Source: an uncultured Alistipes sp. | GTDB lineage: Bacteria > Bacteroidota > Bacteroidia > Bacteroidales > Rikenellaceae | Direction of reading: 5' to 3' | Length of the DNA stretch: 64,000 nt | NCBI GenBank assembly: GCA_910583985.1 | Contig: CAJTYA010000001.1 | Span: forward strand, 62,001-126,000 | Translations under genes and position numbers: made by a program | Shown here: positions 48,218 to 56,274 of the stretch, in pieces | Numbering within the stretch: the first letter of the stretch is position 1 | Layout of the letters: every line of letters begins with the position of its first letter | The notes under the pieces: model-generated | The model's input: the letters and a program-made list of their open reading frames with translations, nothing else | Told to the model about the DNA's origin: nothing | The model's database searches: none

Positions 48218-48847
48218 TTACAAGTTTTTCTTGATGATGATGCCCTGCACAATGAACAGACGCTCGATTTCGTCCTTGGTCACGGTGATCGGGTCGTATT
48301 GCTCGCGGTTGACCGGCAGCAGTTGCAGCGTCGAGGGGTCGCTCCCGAAACGGATGATGCGTATCCCCTTGAAATAGGCCGTGATGACCAGATACGATTC
48401 GCCCGGCACGATGGCCCCCGTCGACCATTTCTTCAGCACGACGATCGATCCGGCCGAAATTTCGGGATGCATGGCCGTCCCGATATTCAGTGCGGCGATG
48501 TCGCAGTCGTTGAACATCGGCACGTTGATGCGCGATTGGGGTTCGGGCAGCTCGGTTTGCTCGACCGCTGCGAGGACGTCCATCCCGTAATAGGGAACCC
48601 CTTGCTCCGAGGCCGAAGGCTGTTGCTCGATGAGCATTTCGCCCTCGCCGCTCAGCAGCCATCCTTTGCTGATCATCGGATATTTCGTCGTGATCAACGT
48701 GGCCAGATCGCGGCTGATGCCGTTGTTCCCTTTTTTGATCTGGTACAGGTTCTCGCTCCGTTTCAGGCCGATATTCAGCGCGAACGAATTGACCGAAAGA
48801 CCGGCCCACTTGATTACCCGTTCCAGCCTGTGCCAAGTATCCAGCAT
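48218..48847 (-). CDS. Helix-turn-helix repressor with S24-like C-terminal domain, probably non-cleaving
   Basis: A 209-residue regulator with an N-terminal helix-turn-helix (LSVNSFALNIGLKRSENLYQIKKG, typical TKYPMISKGWLLSGEGEM ending). The C-terminal part is like LexA/CI S24 peptidases (GTAMHPEISAGSIVVLKKW, VPGESYLVITAYFKGIRIIRFG). The Ser usually found in GxSM is Ala, and the later catalytic Lys seems replaced, so self-cleavage is unlikely. It may be a domesticated repressor that senses a ligand or partner. It has its own promoter and precedes ribE on the same strand. Confidence 0.82.
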   Translation of the reverse strand: MLDTWHRLERVIKWAGLSVNSFALNIGLKRSENLYQIKKGNNGISRDLATLITTKYPMISKGWLLSGEGEMLIEQQPSASEQGVPYYGMDVLAAVEQTELPEPQSRINVPMFNDCDIAALNIGTAMHPEISAGSIVVLKKWSTGAIVPGESYLVITAYFKGIRIIRFGSDPSTLQLLPVNREQYDPITVTKDEIERLFIVQGIIIKKNL

Positions 48848-48867
48848 TATATTGTATTTTTATAGTG

Positions 48868-48875
48868 CAAAAATA
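48868..48875 (-). promoter_or_regulatory. -7 element (TATTTTTG) of the S24-like repressor gene
   Basis: It lies 20 bp before the start codon on the minus strand, with a TTG 22 bp further upstream, so the spacing is slightly long. Confidence 0.6.
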
Positions 48876-49018
48876 GATCATTTGTTTAGAATAATAACAA
48901 AAATGACAATATTTTATTGTAATTAGGAGTATTTTACCTATCTTCTGATTTTTATCGTTCGCGAAAACAGCATTCTTTTCCCCGCCCGAAAAAAATGCCC
49001 CGAAGAAAAGCCGAAAAA

Positions 49019-49050
49019 TTTGTAATAAATCCGAAAAAGTTGCACCTTTG
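49019..49050 (+). promoter_or_regulatory. Promoter of tRNA-Arg
   Basis: TTTG (49019-49022) is 20 bp from CACCTTTG (49043-49050), which differs from TAnnTTTG in the first base. Confidence 0.65.
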
Positions 49051-49068
49051 TACGCGCATTCGTGCGAT

Positions 49069-49140
49069 GCCCCTGTAGTTCAATGGATAGAATGGCAGAT
49101 TCCGGTTCTGGTGATATGGGTTCGATTCCCGTCGGGGGTA
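49069..49140 (+). tRNA. tRNA-Arg (anticodon CCG)
   Basis: A 72-base cloverleaf. Acceptor GCCCCTG pairs with CGGGGGT, the D-arm is GTTC/GAAT, the anticodon loop TTCCGGT gives CCG, and the T-loop is TTCGATT. The outermost anticodon-stem pair (27-43) is a G-G mismatch. The discriminator base is A and CCA is not encoded. Confidence 0.9.
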
Positions 49141-49141
49141 C

Positions 49142-49177
49142 AAAAGGCAGATAACCGTTTGGTTGTCTGCCTTTTTT
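49142..49177 (+). terminator. Terminator after tRNA-Arg
   Basis: AAAAGGCAGATAACC pairs with GGTTGTCTGCCTTTT, with one G-T pair, followed by more T; the hairpin starts immediately after the tRNA. Confidence 0.92.
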
Positions 49178-49354
49178 GTGTGTAGAAAAACGAAAGTCGT
49201 CTCTTCGAAGGATTATTTCGCGATCCGATAACCTTGGATTTTTAAAATCTTTGTTCGCGTCCGAAATGTCTCATATATACAAACGGCCTCCGATCCGATT
49301 CCGCCGTTGCTCGGTCTCGCCACTTCGGAGCCGGGAAATGCTTTCGTGCGGAAA

Positions 49355-49385
49355 TTTGCAGATTATGAATAAAGCGTTATCTTTG
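49355..49385 (+). promoter_or_regulatory. Promoter of tRNA-Leu
   Basis: TTTG (49355-49358) and TATCTTTG (49378-49385) are 19 bp apart, a consensus Bacteroidetes promoter 27 bp before the tRNA. Confidence 0.8.
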
Positions 49386-49412
49386 TTCGCTGAAACGGAG
49401 TTACCTTCCATT

Positions 49413-49494
49413 GCCCGGATGGCGGAATTGGTAGACGCGCTGGTCTCAAACACCAGTGGAGCGATCCGTGCCGGTTCGATCCCGGCTCCGGGTA
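49413..49494 (+). tRNA. tRNA-Leu (anticodon CAA)
   Basis: An 82-base class II tRNA with acceptor GCCCGGA/TCCGGGT, anticodon loop CTCAAAC (CAA) closed by CTGGT/ACCAG, a short extra arm and T-loop TTCGATC. CCA is not encoded. The AT-rich island starts just behind it. Confidence 0.93.
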
Positions 49495-49498
49495 CAAA

Positions 49499-49543
49499 GA
49501 AAATCGCTAACAGTTAAATGGTTAACATGTTGGCGATTTTTTT
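49499..49543 (+). terminator. Terminator after tRNA-Leu
   Basis: AAATCGCTAAC pairs with GTTGGCGATTT, with a second inner stem GTTAA/TTAAC, followed by T. Confidence 0.85.
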
Positions 49544-49605
49544 CGTGTTTGTTCCCGAATTGTTCCCAATCATCATACCCTGATAAAACTACACGTTGAA
49601 AGTAA

Positions 49606-49641
49606 AAAAGAGAGGCAGGCTTTAATTGGCCTGCCTCTCTT
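49606..49641 (-). terminator. Terminator of the island operon
   Basis: AAGAGAGGCAGGC pairs with GCCTGCCTCTCTT; on the minus strand a run of six T follows. It lies 11 bp after the DUF2188 gene stop. Confidence 0.88.
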
Positions 49642-49651
49642 GAATTAAAGC

Positions 49652-49873
49652 TTATCCTTTAGACGGATAGGGGGCATTTCCATAGCTGTCGCGATCTCTG
49701 ATTTGTCCATTCGGACGATGTATCAGCAAATCGGACTCTTGGTTACGAGCAATTTCCCGTGCTATTTCAATAGCTTCTCGTTGCGTGTGTGTGATCTTAG
49801 TCACACGTTGGTTTCCTGCACCCCGAATGGCCCATTGACCATTGTGAGGTACGACATGTTGATTTTTCCCCAT
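49652..49873 (-). CDS. DUF2188 domain small protein
   Basis: A 73-residue protein matching the DUF2188 pattern: HVVPHNGQWAIRGAGNQRVTK, then TQREAIEIAREIARNQESDLLIHRPNGQIRDRDSYGN. The function is unknown. These proteins often occur in mobile or accessory regions. It starts two bases after the stop of the larger unknown gene, so they form one operon. Base composition is lower in GC than the surrounding chromosome, pointing to transfer. Confidence 0.85.
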   Translation of the reverse strand: MGKNQHVVPHNGQWAIRGAGNQRVTKITHTQREAIEIAREIARNQESDLLIHRPNGQIRDRDSYGNAPYPSKG

Positions 49874-49875
49874 AA

Positions 49876-50577
49876 TCAAGCAACATTCCATAATGTTACA
49901 TATTCGAGGCAAGCCTCGTTGATTTCCTGCAATGATAGCGTAGTATCCAAGGGTGCCGGGTATATTACATCTGCCATTACATCGACAAAGAGACAGTGTG
50001 CATTATTTACGATCTTACCCTGTTTAGCAATGGATTTTTGCAGGAAGTACGATATTAAAGAAGCAGCATTACGACCGGCAGAAAAGTCCAATTTATTCTT
50101 CGCAATGCGAAACTTTACTGCACCGACATACTTTTTCTCGTTATCTTCCCACCGCATTATCAAATCGGGAGCCACCGTAATTTGCAAACCAGCCATAATA
50201 CATTCCTTGTTGGTTACTTTAGGAAAAGTACAGTGTATTTTGCCTACCCTGTCGGGAAAATTAATTTCGATGAAATGTCTCAAAGCGGTAATCGAGTTCG
50301 TAACATCATTTTTCGCCCATACGGAACTTGTCTGGCGGGACTGTAAAATCTGAATCGCATCCAGAATATACTCTTCTTCAAATCCACCTTTGACATAATT
50401 CTTCATTGCGGCCCTTGCTGTTGCATAGGGAGCTACTTTGAATACAGAAGGTTTCTTCTGCTCTTTTACAATCGATTTCTTTCGACGTTCCGTTGCTGCA
50501 ACGAAAGCAATCAAGGGGTTTATCGAAACCCTTGGGACATTGTACGGTTGCCCCGAACCGATTGAATAATTTGTCAT
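49876..50577 (-). CDS. Unknown accessory protein (233 residues)
   Basis: I do not recognise a family. The 233-residue protein has no signal peptide or membrane segment. The N-terminal third is basic (TERRKKSIVKEQKKP), followed by helical stretches. A block APDLIMRW...YVGAVKFRIAK is slightly reminiscent of a PD-(D/E)XK core but lacks the expected acidic residue before the lysine, so no nuclease call is made. It is AT-rich relative to the core genome. The DUF2188 gene follows two bases after its stop. There is no good ribosome-binding site before the ATG at 50577; an upstream small frame with a strong AAGGA site overlaps its start. Confidence 0.65.
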   Translation of the reverse strand: MTNYSIGSGQPYNVPRVSINPLIAFVAATERRKKSIVKEQKKPSVFKVAPYATARAAMKNYVKGGFEEEYILDAIQILQSRQTSSVWAKNDVTNSITALRHFIEINFPDRVGKIHCTFPKVTNKECIMAGLQITVAPDLIMRWEDNEKKYVGAVKFRIAKNKLDFSAGRNAASLISYFLQKSIAKQGKIVNNAHCLFVDVMADVIYPAPLDTTLSLQEINEACLEYVTLWNVA

Positions 50578-50728
50578 GATAAAATAATTTTATGGGGCGA
50601 AACTTGCAATATTCGACGTGTAGTCGTATATTCGCAAACGAGAAAACAGAAATAGGAACCAGATGAGGAGTCTCGTTCATGCGCGCCAACGCTTTTATTT
50701 CTATCTCTGAAGGATGTCTTAACCCCAT
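50378..50728 (-). CDS. Possible small overlapping frame before the 233-residue gene
   Basis: A frame beginning MGLRHPSEIEIKALARMNET has an AAGGA ribosome-binding site at good spacing and starts 20 bases after the stop of the upstream gene. Its first 50 codons are not covered by another gene. The rest overlaps the 233-residue gene in a different phase and looks like noise, being rich in Cys and Ser. It may be a leader peptide for translational coupling, or the true N-terminus of the next gene separated by a frameshift. Treat it as uncertain. Confidence 0.3.
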   Translation of the reverse strand: MGLRHPSEIEIKALARMNETPHLVPISVFSFANIRLHVEYCKFRPIKLFYHDKLFNRFGATVQCPKGFDKPLDCFRCSNGTSKEIDCKRAEETFCIQSSSLCNSKGRNEELCQRWI

Positions 50729-50748
50729 TAAGATATCCTTTTTGTTTT

Positions 50749-51129
50749 TTATTTGTTTTTCCTCGGCAAAATCCTTTTTTCCATTTTATACACTTCCATG
50801 TCCGTATATTTCGGCTCTCGTTTCAAGTCGAAGATAATCGTGTTTGTCTCGTAATCGAAACCCAGTTTGTCGAACAAAGCCTTTGTGTTTACATAAAAGT
50901 ATCGCCCGGCTTTGCAAACTTTGAATGCAGTTTCGTCCTGTGAATTGGGCATGTTGATCAAGTAAAGTGTTCCTTTTTCTTGGTCGTCTTCCGCAAATTG
51001 CACTACACTGCCTTCTCCGAACTGCAGATGCTTGGATGATGCCTCTGCAAAACCAAGTTTCCCTGTTTTTTGTATCGTGGCCTTTAGTCTTCTTGGAGCG
51101 GATTCGTTTTTATAAAATATTAATGCCAT
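50749..51129 (-). CDS. Unknown conserved-looking accessory protein (126 residues)
   Basis: A 126-residue soluble protein beginning MALIFYKNESAPRRLKATIQ, with no signal peptide and no known motif. It has the look of a small two-domain beta protein: GKLGFAEASSKHLQF and GSVVQFAEDDQEKGTLYLINM, then AFKVCKAGRYFYVNTKALFDKLGFDY. I recall similar hypothetical proteins in Bacteroides accessory regions but can give no function. It has a near-perfect promoter and appears to be the first gene of the island transcript. The start MALIFYKN is chosen because upstream in-frame sequence lies across the promoter. Confidence 0.7.
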   Translation of the reverse strand: MALIFYKNESAPRRLKATIQKTGKLGFAEASSKHLQFGEGSVVQFAEDDQEKGTLYLINMPNSQDETAFKVCKAGRYFYVNTKALFDKLGFDYETNTIIFDLKREPKYTDMEVYKMEKRILPRKNK

Positions 51130-51154
51130 GGCTGTATGGTTTGTTTCTTTTGTG

Positions 51155-51185
51155 CAAAAGTATAGTATGTTTTCCATAATTCCAA
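51155..51185 (-). promoter_or_regulatory. Near-consensus promoter of the AT-rich island
   Basis: On the minus strand TTG (51185-51183) is 20 bp from TACTTTTG (51162-51155), 25 bp before the start of the 126-residue gene. Confidence 0.8.
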
Positions 51186-51217
51186 GTTTTGATGTGTGAA
51201 AAAACAATTATACTTGC

Positions 51218-51361
51218 ATTTTTTTGAATATGGATGGTTTGGGTTTTGGTGTTGTGGTAGTTTTTGTTGTGTTTTTTGTATTGTTTTTAGTTTGATTCTT
51301 TGTTGTTAGTGTGTGTTGTGTTGTTGTTTTGATGTGTTGCTGTGGAGTTTGTTTGTTTTTG
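51218..51361. repeat. 144-bp G/T-only-biased tract (A/C on the other strand)
   Basis: In these 144 bases the plus strand has only two C and about a dozen A; the rest is T and G in irregular mixtures. It is not a simple repeat. It sits directly upstream of the island promoter and marks the border with the GC-rich chromosome. Confidence 0.8.
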
Positions 51362-51808
51362 CCAATATGATTATGGGAAGTTATATACTCCGATATGTCG
51401 GCATTTCCGTCTGCCGTTTTTCGGTCCGATCGCAGCCTTGCGGCCGGGGACCGTGCATCGGGATTGTTTTCCAAGCCTCGCGGAGGTAGGGGCGTCGTTC
51501 GGGGAACCCGGCGACGCAAGTTTTCTGCCGGGACGTGGGTATGTGCAGTCGTACCCGTTTATCCGAATAGGTCTTTGGTTGTAAGTGCCGGCTTCCCGGC
51601 TTCGTCTTATGCAGGAGGACGACAAGGAAGCGCCGGGGCGCTCAATCGAAGCCGCTCGTTGTTCGTCGGGAAGTTTTCGGCTTCTTTTATATATAAAGAA
51701 ACCGTTCGGCGGCGGATGTGCCGGAGTACAGGATCGTCTCCGCCGAACGATATGCAGGGCTTTCGGCCGGACATGGCCGCATGGGACGGCGGCATCCGGC
51801 CGGAGAGG
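51362..51808. other. Intergenic region behind the efflux operon
   Basis: About 450 bp of GC-rich sequence with no recognised gene; the terminator of the efflux operon is at its right end. Confidence 0.5.
51703..51749 (-). terminator. Terminator of the RND efflux operon
   Basis: CGTTCGGCGG (51703-51712) pairs with CCGCCGAACG (51740-51749). On the minus strand it is followed by TTTCTTTATA, 60-100 bp after the last stop. Confidence 0.7.
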
Positions 51809-53182
51809 CTACCAGCCTCCGCCCAATGCCTTGTAGAGCTGTACCAGCGCGAGGTTCTCGTCGCGTACGGCGTTGCTCAGGCCGATCTGCGTGTCGAAGT
51901 AGCGGCGCTGGGCATCGAGCACGTCGATGTAGTTGATGCTGCCGGCCCGGTATTGCAGTTCGGCCAGTTCGACATACTTGCGGGCCGCGTTGCGCGACAG
52001 GGTCTTGAGCACCGTCGTCTGCCGGACATTGCGGTAGGTCGACACGGCATCGTCGGTCTCTTTGAAGGCCTCCAGGACTGTCTGTTCGTATTTCAGCCGG
52101 CTTTCGTCGTAGGCTGCCAGTGCGGCCCGGTAGCGGGCTTTTTTGCGTCCGAATCCGAAGATCGGGGCTGCGATCTGTCCTGCGACATACGAAAACGGCG
52201 AACGGAAGAATCCTTTCAACGCATCGTTTTCCCACCCGCCCTGCAGGCTGAAGGTCAGCCGCGGGAAACGGTCGGCGTAGGCCATGCCGACCCCGCCCAT
52301 CGCCGAGCGGAGCTGTTGTTCCGCCGCCCGCACGTCGGGTCGGCGTTGGAGCAGTTGCGAAGGAAGCCCCACGGGCAGCGAGTCGGAGGGCAGAGCCTCC
52401 ATATCCGCTTCGTCGCGCCGGATCGCTTCGCCCGGATAGGTGCCCATCAACAGACAGAGCGCGTTTTCCGTTGTCTCGATGCGGTTTTCCAGATCGGGAA
52501 TGAGCATGGCCGTGGAGGCATACTCCACCGTCGCCTGCTGGTAGACGAGTTCGGAGATCAGACCGCCTTCGAAACGCAGTTTCGCTTTGGCGACGCCTTC
52601 CCGGCGCGTCTCCAGCGTCCGGCAGACGATGGCCAGTTCGTTGTCCAAGGCGACAAGCCGGAAATAGGCCGATGCCGCTTCGGCGATCAGCGTCATCCGC
52701 ATGGCGCGTTCGTCCTCGACCGACGCCGACCACTCGGCCTCGCCCTGCCGTTTGGCCCAGCGCAGGTTGCCCCACAGGTCGAGTTCCCAACCGACGGAGG
52801 CTTTCAGGTCGAATTCGGCGTCGCGTTTGGGCGTCTCGCCGGCATAGTCGTTCGTTTCGTGATCGGCGGCCGCATTCAGCCCCGCAGAGGGCAGTAGCTC
52901 CGCCTGACGGATGCGATACATTTCGCGCATCCGGGCGACGCGTGCGGCGGCGGCCTGCATGTTCTTGTTGTGGTCGAGCGTGCGGCGGATAATGTCGCGA
53001 AGCGCACTGTCGCCGTAAAACCGCCACCACTCCACATCGGCGAGCGTCAGCGTGTCGACCGCTCCGGGGACAATTTCTTCCGGAAGATCGAGTTCGGGCG
53101 CCTTGCAGTGCCGTACGGCCGAGCAGGCGCCGAGGAACACGATGAGGCCGAGAGCGACGATTATCGAGGGGATCTGTTTCAT
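51809..53182 (-). CDS. Outer-membrane efflux protein (TolC/OprM-type lipoprotein)
   Basis: A 457-residue outer-membrane factor that forms the exit duct of the efflux pump. The signal ends in the lipobox FLGAC. The family shows as WWRFYGDSALRDIIRRTLDHNKNM, LKASVGWELDLWGNLRWAKR, a QQRRPDV-like block (LLQRRPDVRAAEQQLRSA), PLTFSLQ and the second repeat ending AGSINYIDVLDAQRRYFDTQIGLSNA. Full length. Its ATG overlaps the stop of the RND pump gene by four bases (ATGA), so it is the third gene of a three-gene operon. Confidence 0.94.
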   Translation of the reverse strand: MKQIPSIIVALGLIVFLGACSAVRHCKAPELDLPEEIVPGAVDTLTLADVEWWRFYGDSALRDIIRRTLDHNKNMQAAAARVARMREMYRIRQAELLPSAGLNAAADHETNDYAGETPKRDAEFDLKASVGWELDLWGNLRWAKRQGEAEWSASVEDERAMRMTLIAEAASAYFRLVALDNELAIVCRTLETRREGVAKAKLRFEGGLISELVYQQATVEYASTAMLIPDLENRIETTENALCLLMGTYPGEAIRRDEADMEALPSDSLPVGLPSQLLQRRPDVRAAEQQLRSAMGGVGMAYADRFPRLTFSLQGGWENDALKGFFRSPFSYVAGQIAAPIFGFGRKKARYRAALAAYDESRLKYEQTVLEAFKETDDAVSTYRNVRQTTVLKTLSRNAARKYVELAELQYRAGSINYIDVLDAQRRYFDTQIGLSNAVRDENLALVQLYKALGGGW

Positions 53183-56100
53183 CTTTTCATTTTTTCTTTC
53201 AGTCGATAGACCCATACGAAAAAGAAGGGTACGAAAATAATGCCTACCGTGATGGCGACCAGCATGCCGAAAAAGACGCCGGTGCCGATGCCTTGCCGGC
53301 TGGCCGATCCGGGCCCCGACGCGAAGACGAGCGGCAGCAGGCCGAGGATGAACGAGAGCGACGTCATGACGATCGGACGGAACCGCAGGTGCATCGCGGT
53401 GATCGCCGCCGAGACGGCATCCTGTCCCTTTTCGACCTCCTCTTTGGCGAATTCGACGATCAGGATGGCGTTTTTCGCGACCAGCCCGACGAGCATCACC
53501 AGCCCGATCTGGAAATAGATGTTGTTCTCCAGTCCGCATATCCAGATGCCGAGGTAGGCACCCAGCCCGGCGACCGGCAGCGACAGAATGACGGCGATGG
53601 GTACCGACCAGCTTTCGTACTGGGCGGAGAGGAACAGAAAGACGAACAACAGCGCCAGCGCCAGAACGATGCCCGTGTTGCCGCTTTCGTGTTTTTCCTG
53701 ATAGGAAAGGCCGCTCCATTCGACTCCGATGTTTTCCGGCAGCCGTTCGCTGACGATGCGTTCCAGAGCCTCCATGGCCTGTCCCGAACTGTAACCGTGC
53801 GCCGCTTCGCCGGTGACGGAGGCCGCATAGAACATGTTGAAGCGTTTGATCGTTCCCGCTCCCGTCGTGTAGTGCGTCGTTCCGAGCGCCGTGACGGGAA
53901 TCATGGCGCCGTCGGCTCCGCGCACGAAAAACAGCCGCAGGTTGTCCTGATAGGCCCGGTAGGGGGCTTCGGCCTGTATGTAGACGCGGTAGATGCGGTT
54001 GAACATGTTGAAGTCGTTGATGTAGAGCGAGCCGGTGAAGGCTTTCATCGTCGAGAAGATATCCGACATCGGGACGCCTTGCAGGCGCGCCTTGTCGCGG
54101 TCGACGTCGTAGTAGAGTTGCGGAATGTCGTTCTGCATGGAGGTCGAAAGGCCGGCGAGTTCGGGACATTCGGCGGCATGGCGCATCAGGGTGTCTACCG
54201 CCCGTTGCAGGTCGGCATACGTCGCATCGCCGCGGGCTTCGAGCACCATTTCGAAACCGCCCGAAGTGCCTAGTCCGGGAATGATGGCCGGAGTGGAGAG
54301 GTAGACCTTGGATTCGGGATAACGCGAGAGTTCGCGGCGCGTGCGTTCCATGACCTCCGCGATGCCGTCCGAGGTGCGTTCGTCCCACGGCTTGAGAATG
54401 ACGGTGAGCTGGCTACGGGCCTGATTGGAACCCACGCGGGGGCTCGACCCGGTGACGTTGAGCACGTGTTCCACGTCGGGATCGGCCTGCAGAAAGGCTA
54501 TCGCCCGTTCGGTGACGACGCGCGTGCGTTCGATGGTCGCGCCTTCCGGCAGTTCGAGTTCTACGGTGAAATAGCCTTGGTCTTCCTGCGGCATGAAGCT
54601 CTGCGGGACGAGCTCGTTCATCAGCCAGATGCCGACGAGCGCGATGCCGAATGCCGCGAACATGCGTCGCGAATTTCGCAGCGTTTTTTCTACCAGCCGC
54701 CCATAAAACCGATTTCCGGTAGCCAGTCCGGCATTGATGGCCCGGAAAATCCGGTTTTTCCGCTTGCCGTTGTCGGGTTTGAGGAACAGCGAGCACATGA
54801 CGGGGCTCAACGTCAGGGCGACGACGGTCGAGATGATGACCGACACGGCGATGGTGATGGTGAACTGCCGGTAGAGCTGTCCCGTGATGCCGGGCAGGAA
54901 GCTCACGGGCACGAAGACGGCGCACAGCACGAGCGACATGGCGATGAGGGCGCCGCTGAGGTTGCTCATCGCTTTCTTCGTCGCTTCGTAGGGCGACAGC
55001 CCCTCTTCGTGCATGATGCGGTCGACGTTCTCGACCACCACGATGGCATCGTCGACGACGATACCGATGGCCAGAATCAGACCCAGCAGCGTCAGCATGT
55101 TGAGCGAGAATCCGAAGGCGAGCATCACGCCGAACGTACCGATGAGCGAGATGGGCACCGCCACGATCGGGATCAGCGTCGCCCGCCAGCTTTGCAGCGA
55201 GAGGAAGACGACCAGAATGACGAGCAGCAGGGCCTCGAAGAGCGTGCGGTAGACATGATGGATCGACGCGGCGATGTAGGTGGTCATGTCGAACGGGATC
55301 GCGTAGCTGATGCCTTCGGGGAAGTTGCGGCCGATCTCCTCCATCGCCTCCTTGACCCGGTCGGCGACCTCCATGGCGTTGGCGCCCGGCAGCATGTTGA
55401 TGTTGAGCACGGCGGCGTTTCCGCCGTCGATACCGCTCTCGGTCGAGTAGGAAGAGGCTTCGAGCGAAATGCGGGCCACGTCCTTGAGGCGGATGATCGA
55501 ACCGTCGGGATTGGCCCGCACGACGATCTGTTCGAATTCGTCCACCGACGACAGACGTCCCTGCGCCGTGATGGGAATCGTTACGTCCACTCCCTCGATC
55601 GGCGTTTCGCCCAGTACGCCGGCGGCCGACTCGCGGTTCTGGTCCTTGAGCACCGATTGCAGGTCCTTGACCGTCAGGCCGAGGTCGGCCAGCTTGTCGG
55701 GCTGCACCCAGATGCGCATGGCATAGTAGCGGCTGCCGACGTTCGAGACGCTGCCCACGCCGGGCACGCGGCGCAAGAGGTCCAGCACGTTGAGCGTCGC
55801 GTAATTCGAGAGATAGATTTCGTCGAACTTCGGGGCGGAGGAGAGCAGTGCGATGGTCATCAGGCGGCTGGCGGCCTGCTTTTCGACCGTGATGCCGTTC
55901 TGCACCACTTCGGCCGGCAGGCGCGACTCGGCCTTTTTCAGCCGGTTCTGGATGTCCACGGCCGCCAGATCGGGGTCGGTCGAGATGTCGAAGGTGATCG
56001 TCGCGGAGAATCCGCCGGAATTGGAGCTCGACGACTCCATGTAGATCATGCCCGGCGTACCGTTCAGCTCTTGTTCGATCGGCGTGGCTACGGCTTGCGT

Positions 56101-56274
56101 GACCGTCTGCGCATTGGCGCCCGGATACGAGGCGGCCACGCGCACCACGGGCGGCACGATCTGCGGATACTGATCGACGGGCAACAGCATCAGGCCGATC
56201 GCACCCACGATGACGATGACGATCGACAGCACCGTCGAAAAGACGGGATGGTCGAGGAAAAAGTTGCGTTTCAT
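53179..56274 (-). CDS. RND efflux pump inner-membrane transporter (HAE1/AcrB type)
   Basis: A 1031-residue proton-driven exporter. It shows the N-terminal helix MKRNFFLDHPVFSTVLSIVIV, two large periplasmic loops and twelve hydrophobic helices. The paired aspartates of the proton relay in helix 4 are in GIVVDDAIVVVENV, and the second half carries LVAKNAILIVEFAKEEVEKG and GIGTGVFFGMLVAITVGIIFVPFFF. These features match hydrophobe/amphiphile exporters that remove drugs, bile acids or detergents. Length and motifs are intact. The gene start overlaps the end of the adaptor gene by four bases. Confidence 0.95.
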   Translation of the reverse strand: MKRNFFLDHPVFSTVLSIVIVIVGAIGLMLLPVDQYPQIVPPVVRVAASYPGANAQTVTQAVATPIEQELNGTPGMIYMESSSSNSGGFSATITFDISTDPDLAAVDIQNRLKKAESRLPAEVVQNGITVEKQAASRLMTIALLSSAPKFDEIYLSNYATLNVLDLLRRVPGVGSVSNVGSRYYAMRIWVQPDKLADLGLTVKDLQSVLKDQNRESAAGVLGETPIEGVDVTIPITAQGRLSSVDEFEQIVVRANPDGSIIRLKDVARISLEASSYSTESGIDGGNAAVLNINMLPGANAMEVADRVKEAMEEIGRNFPEGISYAIPFDMTTYIAASIHHVYRTLFEALLLVILVVFLSLQSWRATLIPIVAVPISLIGTFGVMLAFGFSLNMLTLLGLILAIGIVVDDAIVVVENVDRIMHEEGLSPYEATKKAMSNLSGALIAMSLVLCAVFVPVSFLPGITGQLYRQFTITIAVSVIISTVVALTLSPVMCSLFLKPDNGKRKNRIFRAINAGLATGNRFYGRLVEKTLRNSRRMFAAFGIALVGIWLMNELVPQSFMPQEDQGYFTVELELPEGATIERTRVVTERAIAFLQADPDVEHVLNVTGSSPRVGSNQARSQLTVILKPWDERTSDGIAEVMERTRRELSRYPESKVYLSTPAIIPGLGTSGGFEMVLEARGDATYADLQRAVDTLMRHAAECPELAGLSTSMQNDIPQLYYDVDRDKARLQGVPMSDIFSTMKAFTGSLYINDFNMFNRIYRVYIQAEAPYRAYQDNLRLFFVRGADGAMIPVTALGTTHYTTGAGTIKRFNMFYAASVTGEAAHGYSSGQAMEALERIVSERLPENIGVEWSGLSYQEKHESGNTGIVLALALLFVFLFLSAQYESWSVPIAVILSLPVAGLGAYLGIWICGLENNIYFQIGLVMLVGLVAKNAILIVEFAKEEVEKGQDAVSAAITAMHLRFRPIVMTSLSFILGLLPLVFASGPGSASRQGIGTGVFFGMLVAITVGIIFVPFFFVWVYRLKEKMKR

